The notes under the pieces were generated by a model, which saw only the letters and a program-made list of their open reading frames with translations, was not told where the DNA came from and searched no databases. Made by a program: the position numbers and the translations under genes. Below, piece after piece: positions 1 through 5,748 of a stretch of DNA of 8,404 nucleotides. Source of the DNA: an uncultured Clostridia bacterium (GTDB lineage: Bacteria > Bacillota > Clostridia > Christensenellales > Aristaeellaceae); the NCBI GenBank assembly GCA_946626395.1, contig CAMOUF010000119.1:1-8404 (forward strand). The letters are read 5' to 3'. How positions within the stretch are numbered: the first letter of the stretch is position 1; each line of letters starts with the position of its first letter.

Positions 1-215
1 ATCATGTCCACCTTGAAGGTCAGGGCGCATTTATGCAGGAAGGTAAAGGGCAAATCCATGCGGGCGTTTTCATATGCCTCGTAGGTTTCCTGGGTCACAT
101 CGGTCATCCGGGCCATTTCAGCCACGGAATACCCGCTGATTTCCCTGAGCTCGCGGATACGGGCGGCAACCTCCCGCACCTGGTCGGGGATGTGCTGAGC
201 CTGGGCTACGTCCAT
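1..215 (-). CDS. XRE-family helix-turn-helix regulator (N-terminal part, runs off left edge)
   Basis: The first 71 codons of a minus-strand gene are present; codon 72 is cut by the window edge. Residues about 11-70 form a typical XRE/Cro helix-turn-helix: a helix with REVAARIRELREISG (14-28), then SVAEMARMTDVTQETYEAYE (30-49), whose second helix should be the recognition helix, then the conserved end of the fold (LPFTFLHKCALTFKVD, 55-70). The ATG at 215 is chosen because GAGGAA lies 6 nt upstream (222-227) and the HTH begins soon after. In Clostridia, proteins that begin like this often continue into a C-terminal cupin sensor domain and are often encoded beside an AMP-binding acyl-CoA synthetase. 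That part is family knowledge and cannot be seen here. The gene lies directly downstream of a complete T-box leader and should be controlled by it. The ligand and targets are unknown. Confidence 0.85.
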   Translation of the reverse strand, partial: MDVAQAQHIPDQVREVAARIRELREISGYSVAEMARMTDVTQETYEAYENARMDLPFTFLHKCALTFKVDM

Positions 216-269
216 TTTTTGTTCCTCGCTTTCGTTTGATGAGGGGAAAAGCATTTGCGTAAAAGCCGC

Positions 270-309
270 AAAAAAGCCCGCCCCAAAGCATTTTTCTTTG
301 AGACGGGCT
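270..309 (-). terminator. T-box-controlled intrinsic terminator
   Basis: On the minus strand, a 14-bp stem (AGCCCGTCTCAAAG with CTTTGGGGCGGGCT, with two G-U pairs) closes a 7-nt AAAAATG loop and is followed by a run of six T (270-275). The 5' arm (296-309) is shared with the antiterminator, so the two structures exclude each other, as expected for a transcriptional T-box. The regulator start codon lies 54 nt downstream. Confidence 0.9.
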
Positions 310-321
310 GATTGATCAGCT

Positions 322-334
322 CGCGGTACCACTC
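322..334 (-). promoter_or_regulatory. T-box sequence (antiterminator bulge)
   Basis: On the minus strand this reads GAGTGGTACCGCG, nearly identical to the T-box consensus GGGTGGNACCGCG. The TGGT bulge pairs with the ACCA end of an uncharged tRNA. GAG can pair with the downstream CTC inside the terminator 5' arm (about 301-303), giving the antiterminator. A small GCTGA/TCAGC hairpin sits in the antiterminator loop (about 307-320). Confidence 0.92.
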
Positions 335-624
335 AAATTGCGCATTGCTGCGCCGCTCATTGAAGCTCGTGTTCCAAGCCTCCTGCTCTGACGCGGCATC
401 ACGGAAGCCGGTTACTTTCCTGCCGCTTTGCCCACTCCATTCCTTCGCGGCTGGATGCCGCCTTTCCGGAACAGGCCCCCTGTGTCGGCCCGGGTTCACC
501 GCTTCGGCTCGGAAGGGATGGGCTTGATGGGATCGCGCGCTGCCGGTTTTCAGCTGCCCCGGCTCTCTTTAAGCGGCTTCTTCCCCGCCGTCTTCGTCAT
601 CGCCTTTGCTATGAAATTATATGC

Positions 625-653
625 AGTCTATCACCCTTTTTCCAATTTGTCAA
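625..653 (-). promoter_or_regulatory. Sigma-A promoter of the T-box/regulator transcript
   Basis: On the minus strand there is a perfect TTGACA -35 (648-653), a 17-bp spacer and TAGACT as -10 (625-630). Initiation is expected near 618, about 40 nt before the AGAGAG signature of Stem I. The 109 bp between this promoter and the -35 of the divergent NTPase gene (654-762) hold no feature that I can identify. Confidence 0.8.
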
Positions 654-762
654 GCGGAAAAACCGAACAAAAACATGGCCGGGGAAATAATAATTCGTTT
701 GGGCAGAGTACGGCAGGGAACAGGCATCAGGCAATAGAACGAAGAGATTTGGAAAATAAGCC

Positions 763-791
763 TTGCAATCTTTTCCTGGGTATTGTATCAT
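763..791 (+). promoter_or_regulatory. Putative sigma-A promoter of the NTPase-CYTH gene
   Basis: TTGCAA (763-768), a 17-bp spacer and TATCAT (786-791). Initiation would be near 798, leaving a leader of only about 15 nt that starts at the ribosome binding site GGGAGGTG. The -35 matches the consensus at four of six positions and the -10 at five of six. Confidence 0.6.
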
Positions 792-812
792 ATTTTCGGG
801 AGGTGGGCGATC

Positions 813-1934
813 ATGCCTATGGAGCGGACAACCAAGCAGCAGATCACCAAAATCGTTATTACTGGCGGGCCCTGCGCGGGAAAGACCACAGCCATGAGCT
901 GGATTCAAAACGCGTTTACCCAGAAGGGCTATGCCGTTCTTTTCGTGGATGAAACGGCCACGCAGCTCAGCGCCGGGGGCGCGCCCTGGAAGGCCACCCA
1001 CAGCAACCGGGATTACCAATTCCGGCTGCTGCAATTGCAGCTGGCCAAGGAGCTGGCTTTTACCGAGATTTCCAAGACCATGGCGGCGGAAAAGGTGCTG
1101 ATCGTGTGCGACCGGGGAGCGCTGGACAACCGGGCCTACATGAGCGAAGAGGAATTCCACTATGTGCTGCAAAACCTGAACACCAACGAAGTGGCCCTGC
1201 GGGACCATTACGACGCGGTGTTCCATCTGGTGACGGCGGCCAAGGGCGCGGAACAGTTCTATACCCTGGCCAACAACGCCGCCCGCTATGAAACCGTGGA
1301 GGAAGCCACCCGGGTGGACGACGCCCTCATCGCCGCCTGGACGGGCCACCCCCACCTGCGCGTCATCGACAACCGGTACGACTTCGACGAAAAAATGCTG
1401 AACCTGATCACGGAAATATCCGCCTTCCTGGGCGAGCCCAAGCCGGTGGAGACCGGGCGGAAATTCCTCATCGCTTACCCCGATACCGAGGAACTGGAAA
1501 AGCGGCCCAACTGCCAGAAGGTGGATATTTTCCAGGCCTATCTGCGCAGCGAGGTGCCCGGCGAGGTGATCCGCATCCGCCAGCGGGGCATCGACGGCAA
1601 TTATATTTATTTCAAAACCCGCAAGCGTCAGGTGGAGGGCATGAAGCGCATCGAGCTGGAAGAAAGGCTCACCCAGGATGAATACCTGGATCTGATGATG
1701 CAGGCCGACCCCGCCTACCGGCCCATCCGCAAGACCCGCTACTGCTTAAGCGAAAACGGGCTGTATTACCACATCGACATCTATCCCCAGTGGGGCGACC
1801 AGGCCCTGATGGAAACCGAGGTGTACAGCGAAGGCCAGCAGGTGAAGATCCCCGAAGGCATCCGGGTGATCCGGGAGGTCACGGGGGAAGAAGAATTCAC
1901 CAACCCCTATATCGCCAGGATCAACAAAGGATAA
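813..1934 (+). CDS. P-loop NTPase (AAA_28-like) fused to a CYTH-like domain
   Basis: A 373-residue soluble protein with two domains. The N-terminal half (about 11-206) is a P-loop NTPase: Walker A GGPCAGKTT at 18-26, VLFVDET at 42-48, and Walker B-like VLIVCDRG at 95-102. The C-terminal half (about 212-370) resembles a CYTH/triphosphate tunnel domain: GRKFLI (215-220), RIRQR (254-258), FKTRK (267-271), RKTRY (306-310), HIDIY (320-324) and METEVY (333-338). The usual first-strand ExExK appears as E213-T-G-R-K217, so the second glutamate is replaced by glycine. This layout is known in bacterial ATP-binding proteins and resembles animal TTD14, which binds GTP and phosphoinositides. The bacterial substrate is unknown. 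The ATG at 813 is chosen because GGAGGT lies 8 nt upstream; an in-frame TTG at 783 falls before the promoter -10. The gene appears monocistronic, with its own promoter and terminator. The domain calls are firm and the function is open. Confidence 0.88.
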   Translation: MPMERTTKQQITKIVITGGPCAGKTTAMSWIQNAFTQKGYAVLFVDETATQLSAGGAPWKATHSNRDYQFRLLQLQLAKELAFTEISKTMAAEKVLIVCDRGALDNRAYMSEEEFHYVLQNLNTNEVALRDHYDAVFHLVTAAKGAEQFYTLANNAARYETVEEATRVDDALIAAWTGHPHLRVIDNRYDFDEKMLNLITEISAFLGEPKPVETGRKFLIAYPDTEELEKRPNCQKVDIFQAYLRSEVPGEVIRIRQRGIDGNYIYFKTRKRQVEGMKRIELEERLTQDEYLDLMMQADPAYRPIRKTRYCLSENGLYYHIDIYPQWGDQALMETEVYSEGQQVKIPEGIRVIREVTGEEEFTNPYIARINKG

Positions 1935-1990
1935 CGGTATGATTCAACGGGATCCCATCATCCCTGTTCGCCTTTCTCGGAAGGGGGCTT

Positions 1991-2040
1991 GGGGGGAACC
2001 GCTCTTTGGGCTGCCAAAGAGCGGTTCCCCCCAATTATTT
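1991..2040 (+). terminator. Intrinsic terminator of the NTPase-CYTH gene
   Basis: A perfect 19-bp stem (1991-2009 with 2014-2032) with a GCTG loop is followed by AATTATTTTTTATT. The T-rich tract lies on the plus-strand side only, so it terminates the NTPase-CYTH transcript. The converging metal-exporter transcript would meet the same hairpin without a U tract. Confidence 0.85.
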
Positions 2041-2048
2041 TTTATTGT

Positions 2049-3191
2049 TCATTCAGTGAAATCCGTGTCCATGGCCACGGCGAAGGTGTAGCCGGGATAC
2101 AGCTTCTGCACGTCGTCCATGACCTCTTGGTACACCGCCCTGCGGTCCGGGGCGTCAAAGCTGATCACCAGGTCAAAGCGAATGGTTTTCTTTTCCTCGT
2201 TCAGGTAAAAGCCGTGCATTTGCAGGATATGCTCGTGGGCGAACACGCAGTCGTGAATCTTCTGCCGCACCTTAACCACATGGGGGTCTTTGGTGTTCAC
2301 GGAATAAACGCCGATGGCGGTCAGGATCACCTGATGCTTTTTGAGCACCTCCAACGTGATCTCCCGGATCAGCTCATCCAATTGGTCGGCGGAGAAGGTG
2401 TCGGGCACCTCGATGTGCACGGAGCCGTTGTAGGCGTCGGGGCCGTAATTGTGCAGCACCAGGTCATAAGCCCCGGATACGCCCTCAAAGGAGCAAACGG
2501 TGGCCTTGATTTCCTTGGCCAAATCGGCGTCCGCCCGCTCGCCCAGGATCTTGCTCAGGGTGTCCCGGAGCATTTCCACGCCGGATTTGATGATGATAAC
2601 GGAGATCACCGCGCCCAGCCAGGCCTCCAGCTTGATCCCGAAAATCAGATACAGCGCGGCGGCCACCAGCGTAGCGGCGGAAATCACCGCGTCCAGCCGG
2701 GCGTCCTCGCCGGAATTGATCAGGGAATCGGAATTCACCTGCTGGCCCACGCCCTTCACATACCTTCCCAGCAGCAGCTTGGCCGCCACCGCCACCGCGA
2801 TCACGATCAGGGTCACGGCGGAATAATCCGGGGTTTCGGGGTGGAGGATGGCCTTCACCGATTCGGTGAAGGAGGTAATGCCCGCGTACAGCACGATCAC
2901 CGAAATGATCATGGCGCTTAAATATTCTACCCGGCCATAGCCGAAGGGATGCTTTTTGTCCGGCTCCTTTCCAGCCAGCTTGGTGCCCACGATGGTGATG
3001 ATGGAGGACGCCGCGTCGGACAGGTTGTTCACCGCGTCCAGCACCACGGCGATGGAATTGGATAACAGCCCCACGGCGGCCTTGAAGCCCGCCAAAAGCA
3101 GGTTCGCCCCGATGCCGATCACGCTGGTGCGAACGATCACCTTGTCCCGCCCGCCTTCTGTGGAATGCATCTGCTTGAGAATTTGACTCAT
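2049..3191 (-). CDS. Cation diffusion facilitator, probable Mn(II) exporter (MntE-like)
   Basis: A 380-residue inner-membrane antiporter of the CDF family that should export a divalent metal in exchange for protons. The membrane part (about 18-210) has the expected hydrophobic segments and the signature KEPDKKHPFGYGRVEY (75-90). The metal site reads N55xxxD59 in TM2 and D163xxxD167 in TM5. This NDDD set is that of streptococcal MntE (manganese), whereas zinc CDFs have HDHD. The cytoplasmic tail (about 215-380) is longer than in 300-residue CDFs: a first dimerisation domain is followed by about 90 more residues (KKHQVILTAIGVY to the end) that look like a second similar domain, a form seen in other Clostridia. 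The start at 3191 is chosen because AGGAGG lies 7 nt upstream; an open GTG extension to 3260 begins inside the tandem repeat. No clear promoter of its own is visible, so co-transcription with the alpha-galactosidase gene is possible. Metal specificity is inferred. Confidence 0.88.
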   Translation of the reverse strand: MSQILKQMHSTEGGRDKVIVRTSVIGIGANLLLAGFKAAVGLLSNSIAVVLDAVNNLSDAASSIITIVGTKLAGKEPDKKHPFGYGRVEYLSAMIISVIVLYAGITSFTESVKAILHPETPDYSAVTLIVIAVAVAAKLLLGRYVKGVGQQVNSDSLINSGEDARLDAVISAATLVAAALYLIFGIKLEAWLGAVISVIIIKSGVEMLRDTLSKILGERADADLAKEIKATVCSFEGVSGAYDLVLHNYGPDAYNGSVHIEVPDTFSADQLDELIREITLEVLKKHQVILTAIGVYSVNTKDPHVVKVRQKIHDCVFAHEHILQMHGFYLNEEKKTIRFDLVISFDAPDRRAVYQEVMDDVQKLYPGYTFAVAMDTDFTE

Positions 3192-3212
3192 TGTATTTCC
3201 TCCTCGTTTTTC

Positions 3213-3226
3213 AGTTCGGAGTTCGG
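3213..3226. repeat. Two-copy heptad repeat AGTTCGG
   Basis: Two perfect copies of AGTTCGG (3213-3219 and 3220-3226) lie 18 bp from a six-copy heptad array of different sequence. The equal unit length suggests that both belong to one repeat element in the spacer between the metal exporter and the alpha-galactosidase. Confidence 0.6.
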
Positions 3227-3244
3227 AGAGCACATAAACTATTA

Positions 3245-3289
3245 ACTCCTCACTCCTCACTCCTCACTCCTCACTCCTCACTCCTCACT
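3245..3289. repeat. Heptanucleotide tandem repeat, six copies of ACTCCTC
   Basis: Six perfect 7-bp units run from 3245 to 3286, followed by a partial ACT. The array lies in the 102-bp spacer between the alpha-galactosidase stop and the metal-exporter start. On the minus strand, the sense of both flanking genes, the unit reads GAGGAGT and resembles a Shine-Dalgarno sequence. As the unit is not a multiple of three, all frames through it soon meet TGA. Copy number may vary between strains by slippage. Confidence 0.95.
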
Positions 3290-3293
3290 TTAT

Positions 3294-5456
3294 TCAAGCT
3301 GTTTTTTCAAACACCATGACGATGGAAGAAAAGTCCTGCCAACCGAATTGCAGCGGCACGCCCGCGGCCATGAGATCGTTTCCGGTGATCAGGCTGCCGT
3401 CGGAGGCGCGGTAGGTTCCCTGGGGCACATTGTGCAGGCGAACCCGCAGGGGCGCTGCGTTGGGCATATTCAGCACCCGGTAGGCGCACAGGATGACCCG
3501 CTTTTCATCGCTGAACTGCCAGGCGGTCACATTGCCTTCAAAGGGGCTGAGCAGCCGGGTGAAGGTTCCCCGCTGGGTGGTTTCCCGCAGCGCCTTCACC
3601 ATCGCCACCTGCCGGCGGATTTCTTCCATATCCTCCGGAGTCTGGGCGGACAAATCCAATTCATAACCGAAATTGCCTGCCAGGGCCACGTCCCCCCGCA
3701 TACGCATGCCGGTCACGCGGCCCACCTGATGGTTGGGCACGGCGGACACGTGGGCCCCCATGGCGCTGGTGGGATAGCACAGGCTGGTGCCGTACTGGAT
3801 GGACAGCCGGGCCACGGCGTCGGTATCGTCGCTGGTCCAGGTCTGGGGCATATAAGAAAGCATCCCTGCGTCAAAACGCCCGCCGCCCCCGGAGCAGCTT
3901 TCAAACAGCACCTGAGGAAACGCCCCGGTGATTTCCTCCAGCACCCGGTACAGGCCCAGCATATACCGGTGGGCGGTCTCTCCCTGGCGTCCGTCGCTGA
4001 GGGCTTCCGAGCCCGCCTCCAGGAAATTCCGATTCATATCCCATTTCACATATTCAATGGGCGCGCTGCGCAGCACCGTGGATACTGCGCCGATCACATA
4101 ATCCTGCACGTCCCTGCGGCCCATATCCAGAATCAGCTGCTGCCGGGCGGTGGTGCGGCGGCGGCTTCCGGCGTGAAGGCACCAATCCGGGTGCGCCCGG
4201 TACAGATCGCTGTCGGGAGATACCATTTCCGGCTCAAACCACAGCCCGAATTTCATGCCCAGGGCATTGATTTCCCGGGCCAGGCCATCCAGGCCCTTGG
4301 GAAGCTTTTCTTTGTTCACCACCCAGTCCCCCAGGGAGCAGTCGTCGTTGTTCCGCTTGCCGAACCAACCGTCGTCCAGCACGAACAATTCAATGCCCGC
4401 GTTGGCGGCGGCCCGGGCAATGGTCATGATTTTCTCATGGTCAAAGCCGAAATAGGTGGCTTCCCAGTTATTGATGAGAATGGGCCGCGCCCTGTCCCGC
4501 CAATGCCCCCGGCACACCCGCTGCCGCATCAGGCTGTGGAACGCCTGGCTCATGCCGTTCAGCCCTTCCTTCGACCAGGCAAACAGCGCTTCCGGCGCCT
4601 GGAAATCTTCCCCGGGAAGCAGCCGCCAGGCAAAGCCCCGGGGGTTCAGGCCCAGGGTCAGGCGGGTGGTGCCATAGGCGTTTTCATCGGCCTGAATGGC
4701 AAAATTGCCGCTGTATACCAGGGCGGCCCCCACGCATTCCCCGCTGAATTCGGTGGCGTCCGGGGCGGCCAGCACGGCAAAGGGATTATGCTCATGGCCC
4801 GACGCGCCGCGAACGGAGGAAATCCCCCGGGTCAGCGCGGCGGGAGAAATCCGCTCCACGCTGCGCTCCTTGGCCCAGGCCCCGTGCAGATGGATCATAT
4901 CATAACGCCCCGGCAGGGTGACGCAGGCGCTGCCCGCGTTGGTCAAAGTCAAGGGCTCGCCGCCCTCGTTCCTGTATCGGATGCTTTCCGCGATGATGGG
5001 ACGGCCCGCGAAAATCGTCAGGCGCACTTCCGCCCGGAGGCCCGTTTGCTCATCCCCGAGGGTGATCAGCAGCGTTTCCGCTTCGCTGTCCTTTTCCACA
5101 TAGGAAGCGGGCAGGCCGGGCAGGGGCGGCTTGCCGGCCACGATGGCACAATCTTTAAAGTACAGCTCGGTGCAGCCCTGGCCCTGGCCGTCCACGGCGC
5201 AAAGGAGCGGCGGGCGGGAATCCCCCCGGCCTTCGGTGGGGCAGGCATAGGGGCGGGCCTGGCGGTCGGTGTCAAAGGACGCGCCGCCGTGGGTCTTGGC
5301 CAGGTACAGGCAGGACGCCGGATCGCTGAGCGGCGCGCCCATGTAGGGAAGCAGCAGCTCTTTTTGGCCTGCTTCATCCTCCCGGACGCACAGCACCAGG
5401 GAGATCAGACCGTTTTCAAGGTGAAAGACGCCGGTTTCCCGATCATACGAAATCAT
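3294..5456 (-). CDS. Alpha-galactosidase, glycoside hydrolase family 36
   Basis: A complete 720-residue GH36 enzyme that removes terminal alpha-1,6-galactose from raffinose-family sugars, melibiose or galactomannan oligosaccharides by a retaining mechanism. Length matches bacterial GH36 (about 720-740). An N-terminal beta-supersandwich (about 1-320) precedes the catalytic barrel: RPILINNWEATYF (324-336), ELFVLDDGWFGKR (356-368), LWFEPEMVSPDSD (405-417), the nucleophile D473 in YVKWDMNR (469-476), ESCSGGGGRFD (519-529), and the acid/base D543 in TSDDTDA (541-547). The 70-residue gap between the two aspartates equals that in characterised GH36 enzymes. A C-terminal beta domain follows from about 630. 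There is no signal peptide, so it acts in the cytoplasm on imported oligosaccharides. GGAGGG lies about 8 nt before the ATG. It has its own promoter, divergent from the acyl-CoA synthetase gene; no terminator is seen before the next gene. Confidence 0.96.
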   Translation of the reverse strand: MISYDRETGVFHLENGLISLVLCVREDEAGQKELLLPYMGAPLSDPASCLYLAKTHGGASFDTDRQARPYACPTEGRGDSRPPLLCAVDGQGQGCTELYFKDCAIVAGKPPLPGLPASYVEKDSEAETLLITLGDEQTGLRAEVRLTIFAGRPIIAESIRYRNEGGEPLTLTNAGSACVTLPGRYDMIHLHGAWAKERSVERISPAALTRGISSVRGASGHEHNPFAVLAAPDATEFSGECVGAALVYSGNFAIQADENAYGTTRLTLGLNPRGFAWRLLPGEDFQAPEALFAWSKEGLNGMSQAFHSLMRQRVCRGHWRDRARPILINNWEATYFGFDHEKIMTIARAAANAGIELFVLDDGWFGKRNNDDCSLGDWVVNKEKLPKGLDGLAREINALGMKFGLWFEPEMVSPDSDLYRAHPDWCLHAGSRRRTTARQQLILDMGRRDVQDYVIGAVSTVLRSAPIEYVKWDMNRNFLEAGSEALSDGRQGETAHRYMLGLYRVLEEITGAFPQVLFESCSGGGGRFDAGMLSYMPQTWTSDDTDAVARLSIQYGTSLCYPTSAMGAHVSAVPNHQVGRVTGMRMRGDVALAGNFGYELDLSAQTPEDMEEIRRQVAMVKALRETTQRGTFTRLLSPFEGNVTAWQFSDEKRVILCAYRVLNMPNAAPLRVRLHNVPQGTYRASDGSLITGNDLMAAGVPLQFGWQDFSSIVMVFEKTA

Positions 5457-5468
5457 AAAAAATCCCTC

Positions 5469-5487
5469 CAGAACAGCATGGGTTCTG
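5469..5487. promoter_or_regulatory. Short inverted repeat at the alpha-galactosidase transcription start
   Basis: CAGAAC (5469-5474) and GTTCTG (5482-5487) form a 6-bp inverted repeat with a 7-bp spacer. It begins at the expected transcription start (about 5486) and ends just before the ribosome binding site, so it could be an operator or a small leader hairpin. This rests on symmetry and position only. Confidence 0.35.
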
Positions 5488-5492
5488 AAGGA

Positions 5493-5521
5493 ATTATACT
5501 CGGAAACAGGGGCCGAATCAA
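5493..5521 (-). promoter_or_regulatory. Sigma-A promoter of the alpha-galactosidase gene
   Basis: On the minus strand, TTGATT (5516-5521), a 17-bp spacer and a perfect TATAAT (5493-5498). Initiation near 5486 gives a leader of about 30 nt. The spacer contains CTGTTTCC (5502-5509), a copy of one arm of the upstream palindrome at 5598-5613, so a repressor could bind inside the promoter. Confidence 0.8.
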
Positions 5522-5597
5522 TACTGGACTAAGGGAGATTTTCGGTTTCTCGCTATACGCTGTTCTCTCCCCTTCAAAAAAAATTTGTACGAACAAG

Positions 5598-5613
5598 CTG
5601 TTTCCCGAAACAG
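5598..5613. promoter_or_regulatory. 16-bp palindrome, candidate operator between divergent promoters
   Basis: CTGTTTC-CC-GAAACAG has perfect 7-bp arms with a 2-bp centre, too tight for an RNA hairpin and typical of a dimeric regulator site. Flanking ACAA and TTGT extend the symmetry imperfectly. It lies 26 bp upstream of the -35 of the acyl-CoA synthetase promoter and 76 bp upstream of the -35 of the alpha-galactosidase promoter. It does not match the catabolite-repression cre consensus. The binding protein is unknown. Confidence 0.55.
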
Positions 5614-5639
5614 AATTGTCCAACTTCAAATTGTTTTCC

Positions 5640-5668
5640 TTGACAAGGAGCAAAAAAAGGAGTATGAT
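5640..5668 (+). promoter_or_regulatory. Sigma-A promoter of the acyl-CoA synthetase gene
   Basis: A perfect TTGACA (5640-5645), a 17-bp spacer and TATGAT (5663-5668, five of six). This is one of the strongest promoters in the window. Initiation near 5675 gives a leader of about 74 nt. Confidence 0.85.
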
Positions 5669-5681
5669 TTCTTTAGCGAAT

Positions 5682-5709
5682 AAAAGCGATAAAGTATCAT
5701 CGCTTTTTT
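5682..5709 (+). terminator. Terminator-like hairpin in the acyl-CoA synthetase leader
   Basis: AAAAGCGAT (5682-5690) pairs perfectly with ATCGCTTTT (5699-5707) around an 8-nt loop, and two more T follow, so the stem ends in a T6 run. It starts only about 7 nt after the expected transcription start. With only three G-C pairs it is weak. It could be an attenuator, a 5' stabilising hairpin, or without function. Confidence 0.4.
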
Positions 5710-5748
5710 CTTCGGAATCTGTATCACGCAGGAAAGGATGAACCGTCC

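Larger units (their letters stand above)
270..618 (-). ncRNA. T-box riboswitch leader, putative proline (CCC) specifier
   Basis: Read on the minus strand this is a full T-box leader of about 350 nt. T-boxes bind a specific tRNA and let transcription continue only when that tRNA is uncharged. Visible elements in order are: a Stem I base (CGGC at 583-591 region pairing with GCCG near 486-490); the Stem I AG-bulge/distal loop signature AGAGAGCCGGGGCAGCTG with AAAACCGGC closing it (about 541-570); the strand GCCGCTT pairing with AAGCGGT; then GAA followed by CCC and G in the Specifier Loop (about 490-497). Next come a hairpin GCGCA/TGCGC (about 341-354) just before the T-box, the T-box sequence, and the terminator. 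In T-boxes of known structure the specifier triplet directly follows GAA and is followed by a purine, so CCC (proline) is the best reading. ACC (threonine) one base earlier is the main alternative. The UGGU bulge implies an A discriminator base, which fits tRNA-Pro. Confidence 0.88.

Noticed and set aside
206..499. 97-codon minus-strand open frame across the T-box
   Set aside because: The bases are explained by the T-box leader and its terminator. It has no plausible ribosome binding site and overlaps the regulator start.
783..812. Upstream TTG start for the NTPase-CYTH gene, adding ten residues
   Set aside because: It would lie before the likely -10 and the GGAGGT ribosome binding site, which serves the ATG at 813.
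428..952. 174-codon plus-strand open frame
   Set aside because: It runs antisense through the T-box and then out of frame into the NTPase gene; there is no start signal or recognisable domain.
1989..2921. 310-codon open frame on the plus strand opposite the metal exporter
   Set aside because: It starts inside the terminator hairpin, has no ribosome binding site and lies antisense to a well-supported CDF gene.
3245..3289. Heptad array as a CRISPR
   Set aside because: The units are 7 bp with no spacers, so it is a simple tandem repeat.
5598..5613. Palindrome as a CcpA cre site
   Set aside because: The centre is CC rather than the CG of the cre consensus, and the conserved inner positions do not match.
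3348..5741. 797-codon open frame on the plus strand opposite the alpha-galactosidase
   Set aside because: Its translation is low in complexity and rich in Gly, His and Gln and has no domain signature. It is a by-product of GC-rich third codon positions in the minus-strand GH36 gene, whose catalytic motifs are all present.
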